In this document: one piece after another, positions 43,201 through 54,510 of the stretch | Numbering within the stretch: position 1 is the stretch's first letter | How the letters are laid out: every line of letters starts with the position of its first letter | Source: Kingdonia uniflora | Lineage: Eukaryota > Streptophyta > Magnoliopsida > Ranunculales > Circaeasteraceae | Length of the DNA stretch: 64,000 bases | Assembly (NCBI GenBank): GCA_014058105.1 | Contig: JACGCM010002671.1 | Location: forward strand, 310,001-374,000 | Reading direction: 5' to 3' | Program-made: the position numbers and the translations under genes | The notes under the pieces: model-generated | Seen by the model: the letters and a program-made list of their open reading frames with translations, nothing else | Told to the model about the DNA's origin: nothing | Database searches by the model: none

Positions 43201-46200
43201 GATAGGATTCCCTGCAGTTTTGTAATAAATGATAAATGCTGAAACAACATTTAACTATAAGGGTGAGACACTCCTGGAGGGTAATTAAGTTTAGTGCATG
43301 AATTGAGCATATAGCTTCTAGGGTAAGACCAGAATTTGACATTCAGAAGCATAGGTATTGTTGGTCGAACTTGGATGTAAGCCGATTCCCTCTTTTGATT
43401 GATTGCTGCAAAATGTTTTATCTGAGCAATACCAGTACCCTATAAGTGTGGCGGGATGTTTACCATTTACAAGTTAGCAATCCATCAAGACTTCAAAAAG
43501 AAGCAATATTTTACTATTGTCTCACACTGCAACTGTACAAGTCTAAACTCTAGATCATTATGAATAAGTACATCTGGGTGTAGTAATATATATCTACAAC
43601 CGCTAGGTTAAAACTTCCCATAAAAAAATAGAATAAAAAGTTTATACGACCTTGGGAATGAAGTTGCTATAGACGACTTTCTATAAAGATAAGAGAGATT
43701 AAAGATGTGGTCCTGTACTGTAGATGTTAAAAACTGTGTTTGCATAAACTAAATTAATCTCAATTAAAACTAAGATCTTTTAATTGCATAAAATAAAAGG
43801 TTGAAGACCTAGGGTTTTAAGATTTACCCCAAACTTTACATCTCTCTCTAAGGCTAAGCCTAAGCCTAAGCCTAAGCCTTTTTCTTACTAAAACCAACCT
43901 AACAAATAAACTAAGCTTAGGTTCTCTTTTATAAGAGGAGACCTAGCACAAATAGAAACCCTAATACTAATCTAATTAGGAAACTATTTCTATTATTCAA
44001 GGAATTAAATAAAATATAAATAGTTAAATAAAAAAGGTGCTCACGCAACGTACGAGACGTGCTGCTCGTCACGACCACGACCACGACTACGATTTCTATC
44101 ACTAGAAGTTATCTATTTTTCTTATGTATTTCCATTTTGCTAATTATGTCTTTTTGTACATTTATTTTGTTTTTAAACAGTGAGGAAGAAGCAAGGAAAT
44201 CCATCTACTCAGTTTCAACGAAACATTATTTTGCCTTTAGTTGCATTGTTTCCGAGGAGGTTTCTTATAAAATCAAAGGTAAGAATTCCGCGAATCTTTG
44301 TTTAGCCCAAGTTAAAATATTCTCGCATTGAAATAATTCTGTCAAAATTTGTTTTGTTTGTATGTAATTTGTTGTGCACTTCAAAATTACTGCAGAGCTT
44401 CCACGAGTACGCTGGGTCCTTCCTGATTCCTATTTAGATGTCAGAAATAAAGATTACGGAGGTAAATAATTCTATATTTGACCGTCTTTATTGTTTTCTA
44501 CTTTCTATATGATCCTGTTCTTTTTAAGGTGATAAGGGTTATTTATTCAACAAAACTTGCATATTCCTTCTCCACAACCGAAGGTATTACTATTTTCTAG
44601 ATAATAAAAAATAAAGCATTTAGTAACACTTGATATTACAAAAGCAATTGTGCTTTATGACATTCAAATTTAAAAAGGCCTTAAAGATACAGTGTGGCAT
44701 AAACAAATTCTATCTTTTTCTGTCCACTCTCCCATTCTCTTGTTGCAGCTTTATTTCCTTTTGCACATCATACGTGGTATATAATTATATTTTTGGGAGG
44801 TGGTGATAACTTGTAATGGATTTTCTAGATTTTCGCATAGTAGCATCTACCCTATGACAAGGTATTTTGCATGCGTTTCCATCAGATTATTTTTGCCAAA
44901 TTCGTGGATAATGAAGTGTTGTGCTAAACTTATTTGGTAACTTATACACACCCACAAACTACAAAAACAGTAAGTTTCATCTTTCGTCACTATAAGATTT
45001 GCCTGAGTGTGAGGATGATAATTAGTTAGCTTCTCATAAAGATCTGCACTTGGAGAATCTTTTTTCTGTTGCTGAGTTGGATAGTTGTTTATTGGGTGTC
45101 ATGTATGTCTTGTTTACCATGTAATTTGTTTTTAGTTGTACATGTTTCATTTTTGTCATTGGTAATCTGCAAGTAAATTGTTTAAACTTGACACATTCTT
45201 ATTTGAATGTGTATGGCTTTTCATTTCAATAAGTTCAATATTGCAGGAGAACCCTTTATTGACGGGCAAGCAGTTCCTTATGATCCTAAGTACCATGAGG
45301 AGTGGGTAAGGAACAATTCGCGAGCCAGTGAAAGGTCTCGACGTAATGATAGACCTCGTAACTTTGATCGATCTAGGAACTTTGATAGGAGGAGAGAGAA
45401 CATGCAGAATCGAGATTTCCAGGGTCCAAACCGAGATGCAACTCCAATGATGATGAATTCAACTACGCAGAACTTTGATCCCGATATGGGAGGTAGTCCA
45501 CCTAACCCGAATCCCAACATGGGGGGTATGCCGCCAAATTCAAACATTCAGAACTCTCCTTCAAACATGGGAGGTGGACCAGCTTATAGCAATTCACAGA
45601 ATGCTCGTCCAAGTATGGGAGGAATGCCGCCTCATGGTAATCCGCAGAACAATGGGACAAATATGGGAGGACCGCCTCCTTATGAAAACCGAAGTTCTGG
45701 ACCAAATATGGGAGGTCCGCCACCTTACGCTAACCGTCCGAGCAATGCACCAAATGTGGGAGGACTTCCACCTTACTCTAGTCAGCAGAATAATGGGCCT
45801 ATGGGATCTATGCCCAATAGGCAGAATGATGGTTATCCCAACAATATGACAGGCAATATGGGGGGTATGCCAAATCGTGATTCTGGGTCGAACACTGGGC
45901 CTATGGGATCTATGCCCAATAGGCAGAATGATGGTTATCCCAACAACATGACAGGCAATATGGGGGGTATGCCAAATCGTGATTCTGGGCCGAACACTGG
46001 ATACTCAAACACCATGCCAAACCGAGATTTTCAGCCAACAGGCGGTCCCACTAGTCCCATGAACAATGGAGGGGATATGCCGTACCAGAGCCGGGCGGCA
46101 CCACCTCCGCAATTCAACAACTACAATGGTAACCGGGACAATGGAGGTGCTAGTATGCCAAGTGGAAATGTTTACCAGGTAAGAGATGATGGCATGAATA

Positions 46201-46253
46201 ACGGTGGCAATAACTCTTACCAGGTAAGAGATTTGCCCGGTCGAGATTTTTAG
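40272..46253 (+). CDS. MORF8: Multiple organellar RNA editing factor (MORF8/RIP1 type)
   Basis: Four exons, 40272-40657, 44181-44278, 44396-44461 and 45247-46253, join in frame to give 518 aa with GT..AG introns. Residues 1-68 are Ser/Arg/Thr-rich with almost no acids, a mitochondrial or dual organelle presequence. Residues about 73-195 are the MORF/DAG domain: [67 protein letters not shown] and [10 protein letters not shown]. The C terminus is a long low-complexity Asn/Gly/Pro/Met tail of NMGG.PP-type repeats. MORF proteins bind each other and PLS-type PPR proteins in C-to-U editosomes of mitochondria and plastids. The tail is close to the Arabidopsis MORF8 layout. Intron 1 (3.5 kb) holds a LINE fragment and a solo LTR. 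Confidence 0.95.
40658..41559 (+). other. First part of MORF8 intron 1
   Basis: AT-rich intron sequence. No terminal repeat or domain is recognised. Confidence 0.5.
41560..42700 (+). mobile_element. LINE 3' fragment in MORF8 intron 1
   Basis: The plus-strand conceptual translation shows [16 protein letters not shown] at about 41690, the zf-RVT region. At 41945-42208 comes [33 protein letters not shown], the end of zf-RVT. Around 42235-42470 an RNase H-like domain follows, with [11 protein letters not shown] and [18 protein letters not shown]. Stops and frame changes are frequent. It is a 5'-truncated plant LINE in the same orientation as the gene, unlike the LINE in the DJ-1 intron. Confidence 0.72.
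42701..43724. other. Unassigned part of MORF8 intron 1
   Basis: AT-rich sequence without a recognised feature; the last five bases (GTAGA) may be a target duplication of the solo LTR. Confidence 0.5.
43725..44101 (-). repeat. Solo LTR of the DJ-1-intron element family
   Basis: Reverse-complemented, this 377-bp block aligns along its length with the LTRs at 11279-11621 and 13384-13737, including TTTTTTATTTA, CTAGGTCTCCTCTTATAAAAGAG and the end TTTTTAACA. Flanks are GTAGA and CTAGA, a 4/5 target duplication. No internal region or partner LTR is near, so it is a solo LTR. It ends about 80 bp before MORF8 exon 2. A CTAAGC hexamer is expanded to about four copies at 43853-43880. Confidence 0.88.
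45795..45998 (+). repeat. 102-bp in-frame duplication in MORF8 exon 4
   Basis: Two adjacent 102-bp units (45795-45896 and 45897-45998) encode nearly the same 34 residues: [15 protein letters not shown], then [16 protein letters not shown] and NT. Only about two bases differ, so the duplication is young. It lengthens the low-complexity tail without breaking the frame. Confidence 0.95.
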
Positions 46254-46759
46254 AGTTCTTTTTCAGATTCTTCTTTCCCTGCAGCAAATTAAGACATCTC
46301 TAGACAGTTTATGTGTAGATAAATGGAAGATGGAGTGGTTGAATAACTAGTCATGAATTTATAGATTTTGCTGTCAAGTATGCATTCAGAGAAATGTTTG
46401 GCCTATGAAGTTGTTGCTTATTGTTGGATTACTTCTATTTTGTTTTTATCATTTTGCTAATTTACTATTTAAGAATTGCATTAACGGAATTGGGGTTGTA
46501 TTTTAATTTAATCATCAATGAGAAGGCTTTGAGCATACTTGCTTTAGTGGTAAGATAATCTCCCCTTGGATTCTGGATCCTGTATCCTGGAGCTGGTGTT
46601 TTCATAAATTCTACACGTTCTGAGAGTAAAATTGAATAAATAAATTTTTATTGGAGTATTTCTTTGCTTGTTATTTTAATGTGTCATCCTGTAAGCCTTA
46701 CACAGAAGGTTCGTTTGCTATAATCCCTTGTTGTGAATTCAGGGAGAAAAAGTGATTAG
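46254..46759 (+). other. MORF8 3' UTR and flank
   Basis: AT-rich 3' flank of MORF8. A weak SINE-like word (TTGCTTTAGTGGTAAG at about 46539) is present but not supported by a B box. ATTAG at 46755-46759 may be the left target duplication of the copia element. Confidence 0.5.
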
Positions 46760-47519
46760 TGTTAGGAGTTGGGTCCAAGCCCAAGCTATGAACCCAACAG
46801 GGTTGGGATGTCTTATACGGACTCCTAATTATGAGGAGAGTGAGTAGATTGTCTGACTCCTAACAAACCTATAGGCCCGATAAGGTTATGGGGAGAGTTT
46901 GAGTAGATTGTCTATATATATATATAGTACTGAGAACACAGTTATGTTGAATTAATAAATCTCTTTCTTTCTCTTTTGTTCATAAGCTGTGTTAGTTATA
47001 TTGCTCAAGATTCATCATCTCCCACACGTTATTAGCACGCACGCTCTAGGAACAAGGACAACATATCTTCCCTTCTAATCAAAATTTTCATGGAAACCAA
47101 GCGATCAGGAGAAGATGTATTTTACGATTTTTTGTATACTTATATTCAGATCTATGCTATATGATAGATCACTATGTTTCGAAAACTTATTTTTCCCGAT
47201 TTTGTTCGGATTAAAAATAAGGGTTTTTGGTGTTTTTTACCCTTGATAAATGGTTGTTTTCAAACTCGTATATTTTTCTCCGTGGAGATCGGATAGAGGT
47301 GAGACCACTTCGGTTGGATAGCATACTCCGAGAGATTTCCAACATTATATAGCACGTCTCTAGGAGATGTCCCATTCGCCGGGAATAGCACGTTGAAACT
47401 AGGCAGTTTCAAGGCCGAAAACAGTATTTTTTTGGTTGATGACGTCAGCAAAACATATATATATATATATATATTAAATATTTGTCCTTTATGACGTCAT
47501 CCTTATCCACTATGACATT

Positions 47520-47845
47520 AGCCGTGACACTTGTCGAGGACACGCGACACACTGACGTGGCATGGCACGTGGCATGCCTGACATATACGTGACACATGTG
47601 GCATGCCCGACACGTGTGGAACGTGGTAGTCACCAGACTGTTACCGGAAACCGGCAGTCGGAAGTTATATGGAATTTTGGCCGAAATATTTGTCGGACGG
47701 TCACCGGAATATTCCCCTTCGTTCACCGGAGTAGTCACCGGAGAGGTGAAGTGGTAGGCACGTGCGAGGCACGTGTACTTGTGTGACACGTGTGGCTCGC
47801 GTGCGTGGCACGTGTAATTGTGCGTACGTGGCACGTGGCAGACCG
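47520..47845 (+). repeat. ACGTG-rich leader segment of the copia element
   Basis: This 0.3-kb GC-rich stretch contains eleven ACGTG words on the plus strand, many as CACGTG or ACACGTG, plus repeated TCACCGGA words. It lies between the 5' LTR and gag. CACGTG is the plant G-box core bound by bHLH and bZIP factors. Whether it works as an enhancer is inference. Confidence 0.75.
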
Positions 47846-48774
47846 GGTCAGATTAGTCAACCCGGTCTAGGCCTTGACCCAGACCGAGTCAACCCGGTCC
47901 AAACACTAAAAATTCTTATTGACTGGACCTACCCAGTAGGGGACCCATTTTGATTTTTTTTATGCAAAATATTATTTATTTTTTTTGGGAATAAGTGCCT
48001 CATATAGGAACATTGACTCACTTATATGTAATATAAATACATGGTGTAATACCTATTTAAGTATCTTACAATAGCTTATAGGAAATTACTGGTATTCCCC
48101 TAGGATACTAATTATCATAATCAGAGATCACTGATAATACAAAACCAAGACTAATTTAGCATACGACTGTGAGTCATATCTAAATCACAGTTAATTGTCA
48201 AAGACAAATAACTAGAGCTCAATTGAGAATTGACTTAGTCTTATTTCTAAAAACTTGGTGTCTGAGGAACCAATTTTTCGTATCTAGGTGCAATTAAATG
48301 TTACATAATAACATTTAGAGGTACATATGCATTAATAACAACCTATAGTACCCTAGAATATTAGTTTAAAGACATGCATAATCAACCTATCTTGTAAACT
48401 CAGCTGACTTCGGGATAGAACCACTTGTCAGCTAAACATCTAATACCCCTCATATTCGTAGCAAATAAGGTCATTTGGCTAGAATATACCTACTTTTATA
48501 GAACTTAAGGGCTTATAACACCCTAGTTCTCAGAATAAGGATAACACACATCTAGTGGTTTTGAATAACAATCTTGGCTAAGATTCTATTAAAACAGGGT
48601 AAAATTTAAGATTTAATTATTATAAAAGAATTTCACGAGTTTTAGAATATGAACAGGGTTCACCTATAATATGATTGAGAATCATTTTTTTAGCTTTATT
48701 CTAAGTACTATATTATGTCTTTAATGCAATTGATATGTTTTATCTCTAATTACGATATCTATTTTGCATTCTAG
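47846..48774 (+). other. Copia leader between the ACGTG block and gag
   Basis: AT-rich untranslated leader of the retrotransposon. No coding domain is recognised. Confidence 0.5.
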
Positions 48775-49640
48775 ATGTCTGTGAAGCTTAAAAATGTTGA
48801 ATTTCCACCATTGCTGCTCACTAGAGTTAATTACCTCACTTGGTGCATTGACGCTAACTTGTTCTTGAAGTCACTTGGTCTGCAGAAGACCATCATCATT
48901 GGCAACAAGGAAGATCCCATGGACAAAGCAAGGGCTTTGTTTATCCTCCGTCATCATATTCAGGATAACCTAAAGACTGAATACCTCAACAAGGTTGAGC
49001 CAACTAACTTATGGGCAAGCTTGCAGGGGCGTTATGGTCATCAAAAGACCATTATGCTCCCAAAAGCGATGCACCAATAAAACACCCTTAGGTTCCAAGA
49101 TTTTAGGACAGTCGCTGATTACAACTCAGCAGTCCATAAAATCATTTCTACACTTGAGTTGTGTAAGAAGAAAGTCACTGATGCTAAAATGATAGAGAAG
49201 ACGCTATTAACCTTCCATGCTAGCAATATTGCGATTTAGAGGCAATATCGGTGAGAGAACTTGAAGACTCATACAGTCTTGATTCAGGCACTGCTTCTCT
49301 CTGAGCAGAACGATGAACTTCTACTGAAGAATCATGCTATGCGGCCTTCTGTGAGTCCACTGTTGTCTGCGTCAAACAATATTCAGTTTCGGGGAAACAA
49401 ATCTGCACGTCGGGGACGAAGATATAAAAGGGGCAGGGGAGGCTACCAGGGATGCAGGAAGGGTAGGAACCAGACACCCTTTGGCCCTATGAGAGGTTAA
49501 GGATTTAAGAAATCCTAGACACTAGGCAATGCGAAGAAGGAAAAGAAGACTGATCAAGGATCTACTTGCTTTAACTGCGGTGACACAGGACACGGAAATG
49601 CCATGTACCATGGGTGGCTATAGGTAACAGAGTCCACACC
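48775..49640 (+). pseudogene. Copia gag remnant
   Basis: The frame 48775-49080 (MSVKLKNVEFPPLL...NYLTWCIDANLFLKS) is the N-terminal gag domain of copia elements. After a stop it continues through TLRFQDFRTVADYNSAVHKIISTLEL and, at about 49310, ELLLKNHAMRP. A basic RGGYQGCRKGR stretch comes next. At about 49563 a zinc knuckle begins CFNCGDTGHG but its last Cys is not reached in this frame. At least three stops and one frame change are present. Confidence 0.82.
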
Positions 49641-52620
49641 CACCAGACAGTTGTTGACACTAACTCCGTCCCTCCGGAGTTCGTAACGTTAGACTTCTTC
49701 GACGACACGAATGCCGTCATGGATCAGCATATGGAGTAATCCGTAATGATATCTCAGTAGACATGAGATGTCACATTAGAGAGAACACTAGTAGTTTCTT
49801 TACTAGACAGACTTGATTTACTTTTTTTTATCAGTATTTTTGATTTTGTTGGGAAGATATCATTTATATTTCAATACAGTGCTCGTGACATACATGAGAT
49901 TTATTTTGTTATAATAAATTATGATTCTTCAAATTTATTGCTTGGGAAGTAATTAAATTCTATGTATGATAGTTGATCTACTACATACAACCTGCATATG
50001 GATCTATCTACTTATTGAGCATGACCGATAATCGGATGTGTGACGACATGTCTAAGAGGCATTAGTACCACACACTCAATCCTCTTGAGATATGACTATA
50101 TTTCTTGTCTAACCTTGTACATCGGGGATAACACGAATATCATTGGCACGACCAATATGATAGAACACACTGAGTGCGTCAAGCTATTACTATCTACAGG
50201 TACAATACAAAGTATCTAGTCCAGTTTATAAGCTAGTAAATCCTGTCGAATTTTACTGAGTTTAGGGAGATAAATGACAATGCTTATTACGTAATGACTA
50301 TCGAGGAAAATGACAGACAGGGTTCTGTGCATTCACTCCATGTCTAAAAGTTAGAACACGCTATTAAAGTGGTTTCTAATGCACTCCTCAGGGCTCGGAT
50401 AATGAGGAGGATTATCGGGATTACATCTCAACTTTTCTTAAACGGAGAGAAGATCCAGAGAGTGTACGTGTAACGATTACTTTCAAGGAAAATCTATTAT
50501 TTCATCCTAGTATGACTAAGGTGGAGTGGGATCTCCAACTTTGCTCCAAATACATCCATGGAGGCACATCGTGACCTTTCCATCTACATAGTGACCCACT
50601 TGAATATTTATGGTCATAAAATGCGTATCTAGGAGATGGTCTTACGTTTGCCTACTCATAAAATCTAGGAATGCAACGTTAGCACGACTTTTCACTTAGA
50701 TCATTCAATCGCAATCTCAGTTCCTAGATTAATCAATCAAAGTCGATCGATGCGACTTGATGGGGGCTTGGGAGTTGGACTCACAGGCTTTTGATGATTA
50801 TTTTAATGCTAAATGGGATAGATGATTAAGCATCGTGAGTACCTCATACCATACTCAACTCGGGATTGGCGGAGAACCTAATCAAATAATTTTGGATAAT
50901 CGCTAGGCCATTGTTATTACGATCACAGCTTCCGGCTAGTCTGTGGGATATGCATTCTTGCTCCTACAATACTGATTAGGGTCCGTCCCTTTGCAAGTCA
51001 TCAAATTATTTTTTCCCAAAAATGACTAGTAACTGGGTCGGAGCCCGGTGTCGCCCATCGATGAACATTTGGATGTTCTTTACAGGTGCCAATCGTACCA
51101 CAATGTATGAAGATGGGACCCTTAACGTCGGCCTGGTATTATGTGGGTTAGGATTTGCATTTATCACTGGATATTTGGACCCACTGGCGACATATATACA
51201 GTAGGGCAGATAATTGTCACTTTGATGAGACGATATTCCTAGTATTAGGGGGAGATATGATAGTCAATGCTGAGGATGCTTCCAAGAGATCTTGGAGAAC
51301 ACCATCGTTGTCTCATCTAGATCCCTATACATAAGTTAGGTAACAATAAGGTTCAACGGATTAGAAACCTCTAATAGGTTGAAAATGATTTGCTAGACAT
51401 ATTCATAGACACTATTGAAGAATCATAAGTGTATGTACCTGCAAGTAATGCACCTACACAGTAGAACATTCCGGGGGAACTAGTACCGCAGCAGAACGTT
51501 CCAGGGGAAATAGTATCGCAAATGAATATGAGGCTCGCGCTAAGTGTAGAGCACCGTTGGAAGAAAGTATTATGAGCCGGGGAACTGCAGAATAAGGGAC
51601 AAATATGACTAATGGTGTAGTCGGTTCATCGAGGATGGAGCCACCCATTGACGAGGCAATAGTAGCTACGCGACCAGTTGATGCATTACGAGACTTGCTC
51701 GGCGTGGCACATATGTATGATAATAATAAGATATCGATATATTAAAAGTCTGTAATTGCACAACGTAGGATCGTTCAATAGAGATGTGTCGACAAGGTAT
51801 TCATATTCGTTACTGTGCTCGCCATCAAGGATGAGGATTCAGAGCCACTTATTGTAAATAACTGTATGTTGTTATGCATTGACCAAAGTGGGCATCTGGA
51901 ATCCAAACGGAGCTCAGCTTGCTAACATAATACGAAATGATACAATTGAGCCTATCAGTTATAAATGGGAAAGGTATGAAAACACAATTAACTAGGAGAA
52001 ATAATTTGGTCAAGGCAGGACTAGTTGCCCAGGAAATCTTTAAGAAATCTGGCATCGATTGCAATATGACCTATTACCTGGTTATGGACGCTATAATGTT
52101 TTGGCATTGATCAGTCTGTCAAGTTGTCGAGGACAAGCTAGACATGCGTCTAATGTAAATACTGCATATTTATATGGGAAACTAAATATGTATATATACA
52201 TGAAGCTAACTGGGAAGGTATAAGCTTCCGGAAGTAACCAACCCCGACACACGAGGTGTGTACGTAATAAAACTGGAAAAGTTATTGTTGACTTGAAGTA
52301 ATTGGGGCCCATGAGACATAGTAAGTTGACTGAGTATTTGAAGGTTGGGGACTTTGCAAATATCCTTATATGCCCATGCGTTCTTATTTAGAGCACAAAA
52401 ATTAGCTTTACTCATCATAACAGTGTACTAAATGATTTAAATATCATTAGACCTCCGGGGGAGATCGCGAGAGCCGCCGAATACCTTGGGAAAGAATTCA
52501 AAATACAAGACATTGGGAAATCAATAGTATCTCAATTTGTAGATCGAACATTGTGATAGTGGCACTCATACACTAAACAATATATATCTGAAGAGTTATC
52601 TAGCACTTTGATATGGATGT
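49641..52620 (+). pseudogene. Copia protease/integrase/RT region, badly degraded
   Basis: Almost no long frame survives. Short stretches are still recognisable: VDTNSVP at about 49650 in the place of the protease, and at about 52075-52240 VMDAIMF...VEDKLDMRLM...YMGN...GRYKLPE, which corresponds to the RT segment usually reading MD..T......LDMRLMDV. The catalytic YVDD box was not found. The very high number of breaks contrasts with the better-kept LTRs. Confidence 0.6.
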
Positions 52621-52847
52621 AGCACACGATGTTAAGTAGTTTATTGCGCGTCCATCACTTGGGTGTGGACAATGACATCTTTCACCATATTAATGGGGGG
52701 AGAAACTCCTATGGCTATGACGCCATAGCTAGGAGGTGCTTTGCTATAGTTAGCTAGGTATACTAGACCCAATGACTCATTCGCAGTGAACTGCTTACTT
52801 GCCATAATTTGGTTCCTACCCAAAAGCACTAGAATGGGAACGAGCAC

Positions 52848-53360
52848 ATGTTGAGATATTTTATCGGCACGAAAGACTGGGGTCTGTTCTATCTACAACT
52901 TGGCAAACGGGAAATTATAGGATACGCCGATGCAGGATATTTGTCAAATCTACATAAAGGCCGATCTCAATCAGGTTATGTGTTCTTGTATGGAGATACT
53001 GCGATTTCATGGAGATCAGTGAAGCAGACGATGGTTGCTACATCCTCGAACCACGCGGAGATTTTTGTACTACATGAAGCCGGCAGAGAATGTTTTTGGG
53101 TGCGGTCTTGATCAACCACATCAACGGGAGTTGCGGTCTGAGTTATATCTAAGATAAACCAACGACACTTTATGAAGACAACGCAACTTGTATCGCTCAA
53201 GTCAAAGGTGAATTTATTAAAGGCGGCAAAACGAAGCATATTTCACCAAAGTTCTTCCACATACACGAGTTACAGAAGATGAATAAGATCAGCGTTATTC
53301 AAGTCCATTCGGAAGACAACCTGGCTGATCTATTCATGAAGGCTCTTGCATATCCTACGT
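52848..53360 (+). pseudogene. Copia RNase H domain
   Basis: The frame 52848-53111 reads MLRYFIGTKDWGLFY...IIGYADAGYLSNLHKGRSQSGYVFLYGDTAISW..VKQT.VATSSNHAE, the typical C-terminal RNase H of copia pol. After a stop at 53111 and a frame change the sequence continues as a worn C terminus (IFHQSSSTYTSY) to about 53280. Usual Ser/Asp pairs such as A-S-S-T-E-A-E are altered here to SSNHAE. Confidence 0.85.
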
Positions 53361-53946
53361 TCAAGAGATTAGTTCATGGAATCGACATGCAAAGTTTACA
53401 AGATTTATTATCTCAGGGAGATAGATCTTAGGGAGATCGACGTCAGGGGGAGTAGTCCTAGCCTGACGTGGACATATGCGTGCTGTACTCTTTTTCCTGA
53501 TAGCGCAGTTTTTATCCTAGGAGGCTTTATTGGCTGGAGGTTTTGATGAGGCAACGTATACGCGTCCACAACCCATACAGGGCATATGATTGTACTTTTT
53601 CCTTGCATAACTTTTTGCTCAATGGGGTCTTGTTAGGCATAAGTTTTAATGAGGCAAGTCGTCCTAGTATGGAACGCTCCAAGGGGGAGTGTTAGGAGTT
53701 GGGTCCAAGCCCAAGCTAGGAACCCAACAGGGTTGGGGTGCCCTATACATACTCCTAATAAACCCATAGGCCCGATAGGGTTATGGGGAGAGTTTGAGTA
53801 GATTAGGGAACCCTTCTGGGTTGTCTATATATATCACTGTACTATCTACAGAGAACACAGTTATGTTGAATCAATAAATCTCTTTCTCTCTCTCTTGTTC
53901 ATAAGCTATGCTAGTTATATTGCTCTAGATTTATCATCTCCTAACA

Positions 53947-54265
53947 ATAAGGACATCATAAATAATTGAACAGTTTCCAACTACCTTGTGCTCTAGTGGT
54001 GACGGTTTGTAACAACCATGAGGAGGTCAAGTGGTGAGAATCGCACAGTGGTGGAGTTTGAGGTGATATGAGCCTGTTGTTCTTGTGTCAGCTTGCCTGG
54101 TTTGTGTTGTTTGTGGCTATTGCACGAGCCCTAAAGGATCTAGTCAGGAGTTGACAGTCTTACCAGATGACACGGATACCTTTACAGTGAAACCTGTCTT
54201 ATTGCACCCTATATAAACCCACAACATCTCTAAATGCACCAAAACTTTAGTCCTCAAATCCCTTT
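53947..54265. other. Sequence between the copia element and the gypsy/LINE chimera
   Basis: A GC-mixed 0.3-kb stretch without an open frame. GTGCTCTAGTGGTGACGG followed by GAGGTCAAGTGGTGAGAATC (53989-54044) is weakly like a Pol III A/B box pair, so a SINE remnant is possible. It does not continue the gypsy integrase, which is cut at about 54510. Confidence 0.35.
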
Positions 54266-54510
54266 TTTTTTAATCAAAGGTGGTTAGATTAAATTACAAG
54301 ATCTAAAAGGAGTTACAAATTTGATCAAGTTAGTAGCCTCTCGCGACTCAAAACATGAAAAAGCGGGGAAGTGAGCACCCTTAGCGGCCAAAACATGTGC
54401 CTCATAATTACAACAACGACTAAAGTAATCAAAGCGAAAAGCAGTGAAAAAGGATGCTGCGGCGAGCATATTTGGTGCAAGCGTGAGAGCTCTCCATGCG
54501 GTGCTGAAAT
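54266..54510 (-). mobile_element. LINE-like 3' tail fused to the gypsy integrase
   Basis: On the minus strand the integrase frame runs at about 54510 into unrelated residues ending NYEAHVLAAKGAHFP..SCFESREATNLIKF. These resemble the RNase H tail of plant LINEs (N.EAH.LAK.G..). A run of nine A (plus-strand T run 54266-54274) follows shortly after the frame's stop, as at a LINE 3' end. The junction keeps the frame open, giving a chimeric 161-codon frame (54769-54284). Confidence 0.55.

Larger units (their letters stand above)
46760..53946 (+). mobile_element. Ty1/copia retrotransposon, heavily decayed
   Basis: LTRs at 46760-47026 and 53690-53946 start TGTTAGGAGTTGGGTCC and end CCCACA or CCTAACA. 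A purine tract (AAGGGGGAG) precedes the 3' LTR. Flanks are ATTAG and ATAAG, a 4/5 duplication. Between them lie a long leader, a gag remnant, worn integrase/RT sequence and a recognisable copia RNase H near the 3' end. This gag-IN-RT-RH order marks copia. Each domain is broken, so it is inactive. Confidence 0.9.

Noticed and set aside
45207..45246. MORF8 exon 4 starting at the upstream ATG (45212) as a separate gene
   Set aside because: The acceptor TTGCAG at 45241-45246 joins in frame with exon 3 and restores the conserved DYGGEPFIDG sequence, so the upstream codons are intron.
45278..45849. Frames on both strands over MORF8 exon 4
   Set aside because: They mirror the low-complexity Gly/Asn/Pro tail of MORF8 in other frames.
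46530..46625. SINE head near TTGCTTTAGTGGTAAG
   Set aside because: An A-box-like word is present but no B box or tail could be found.
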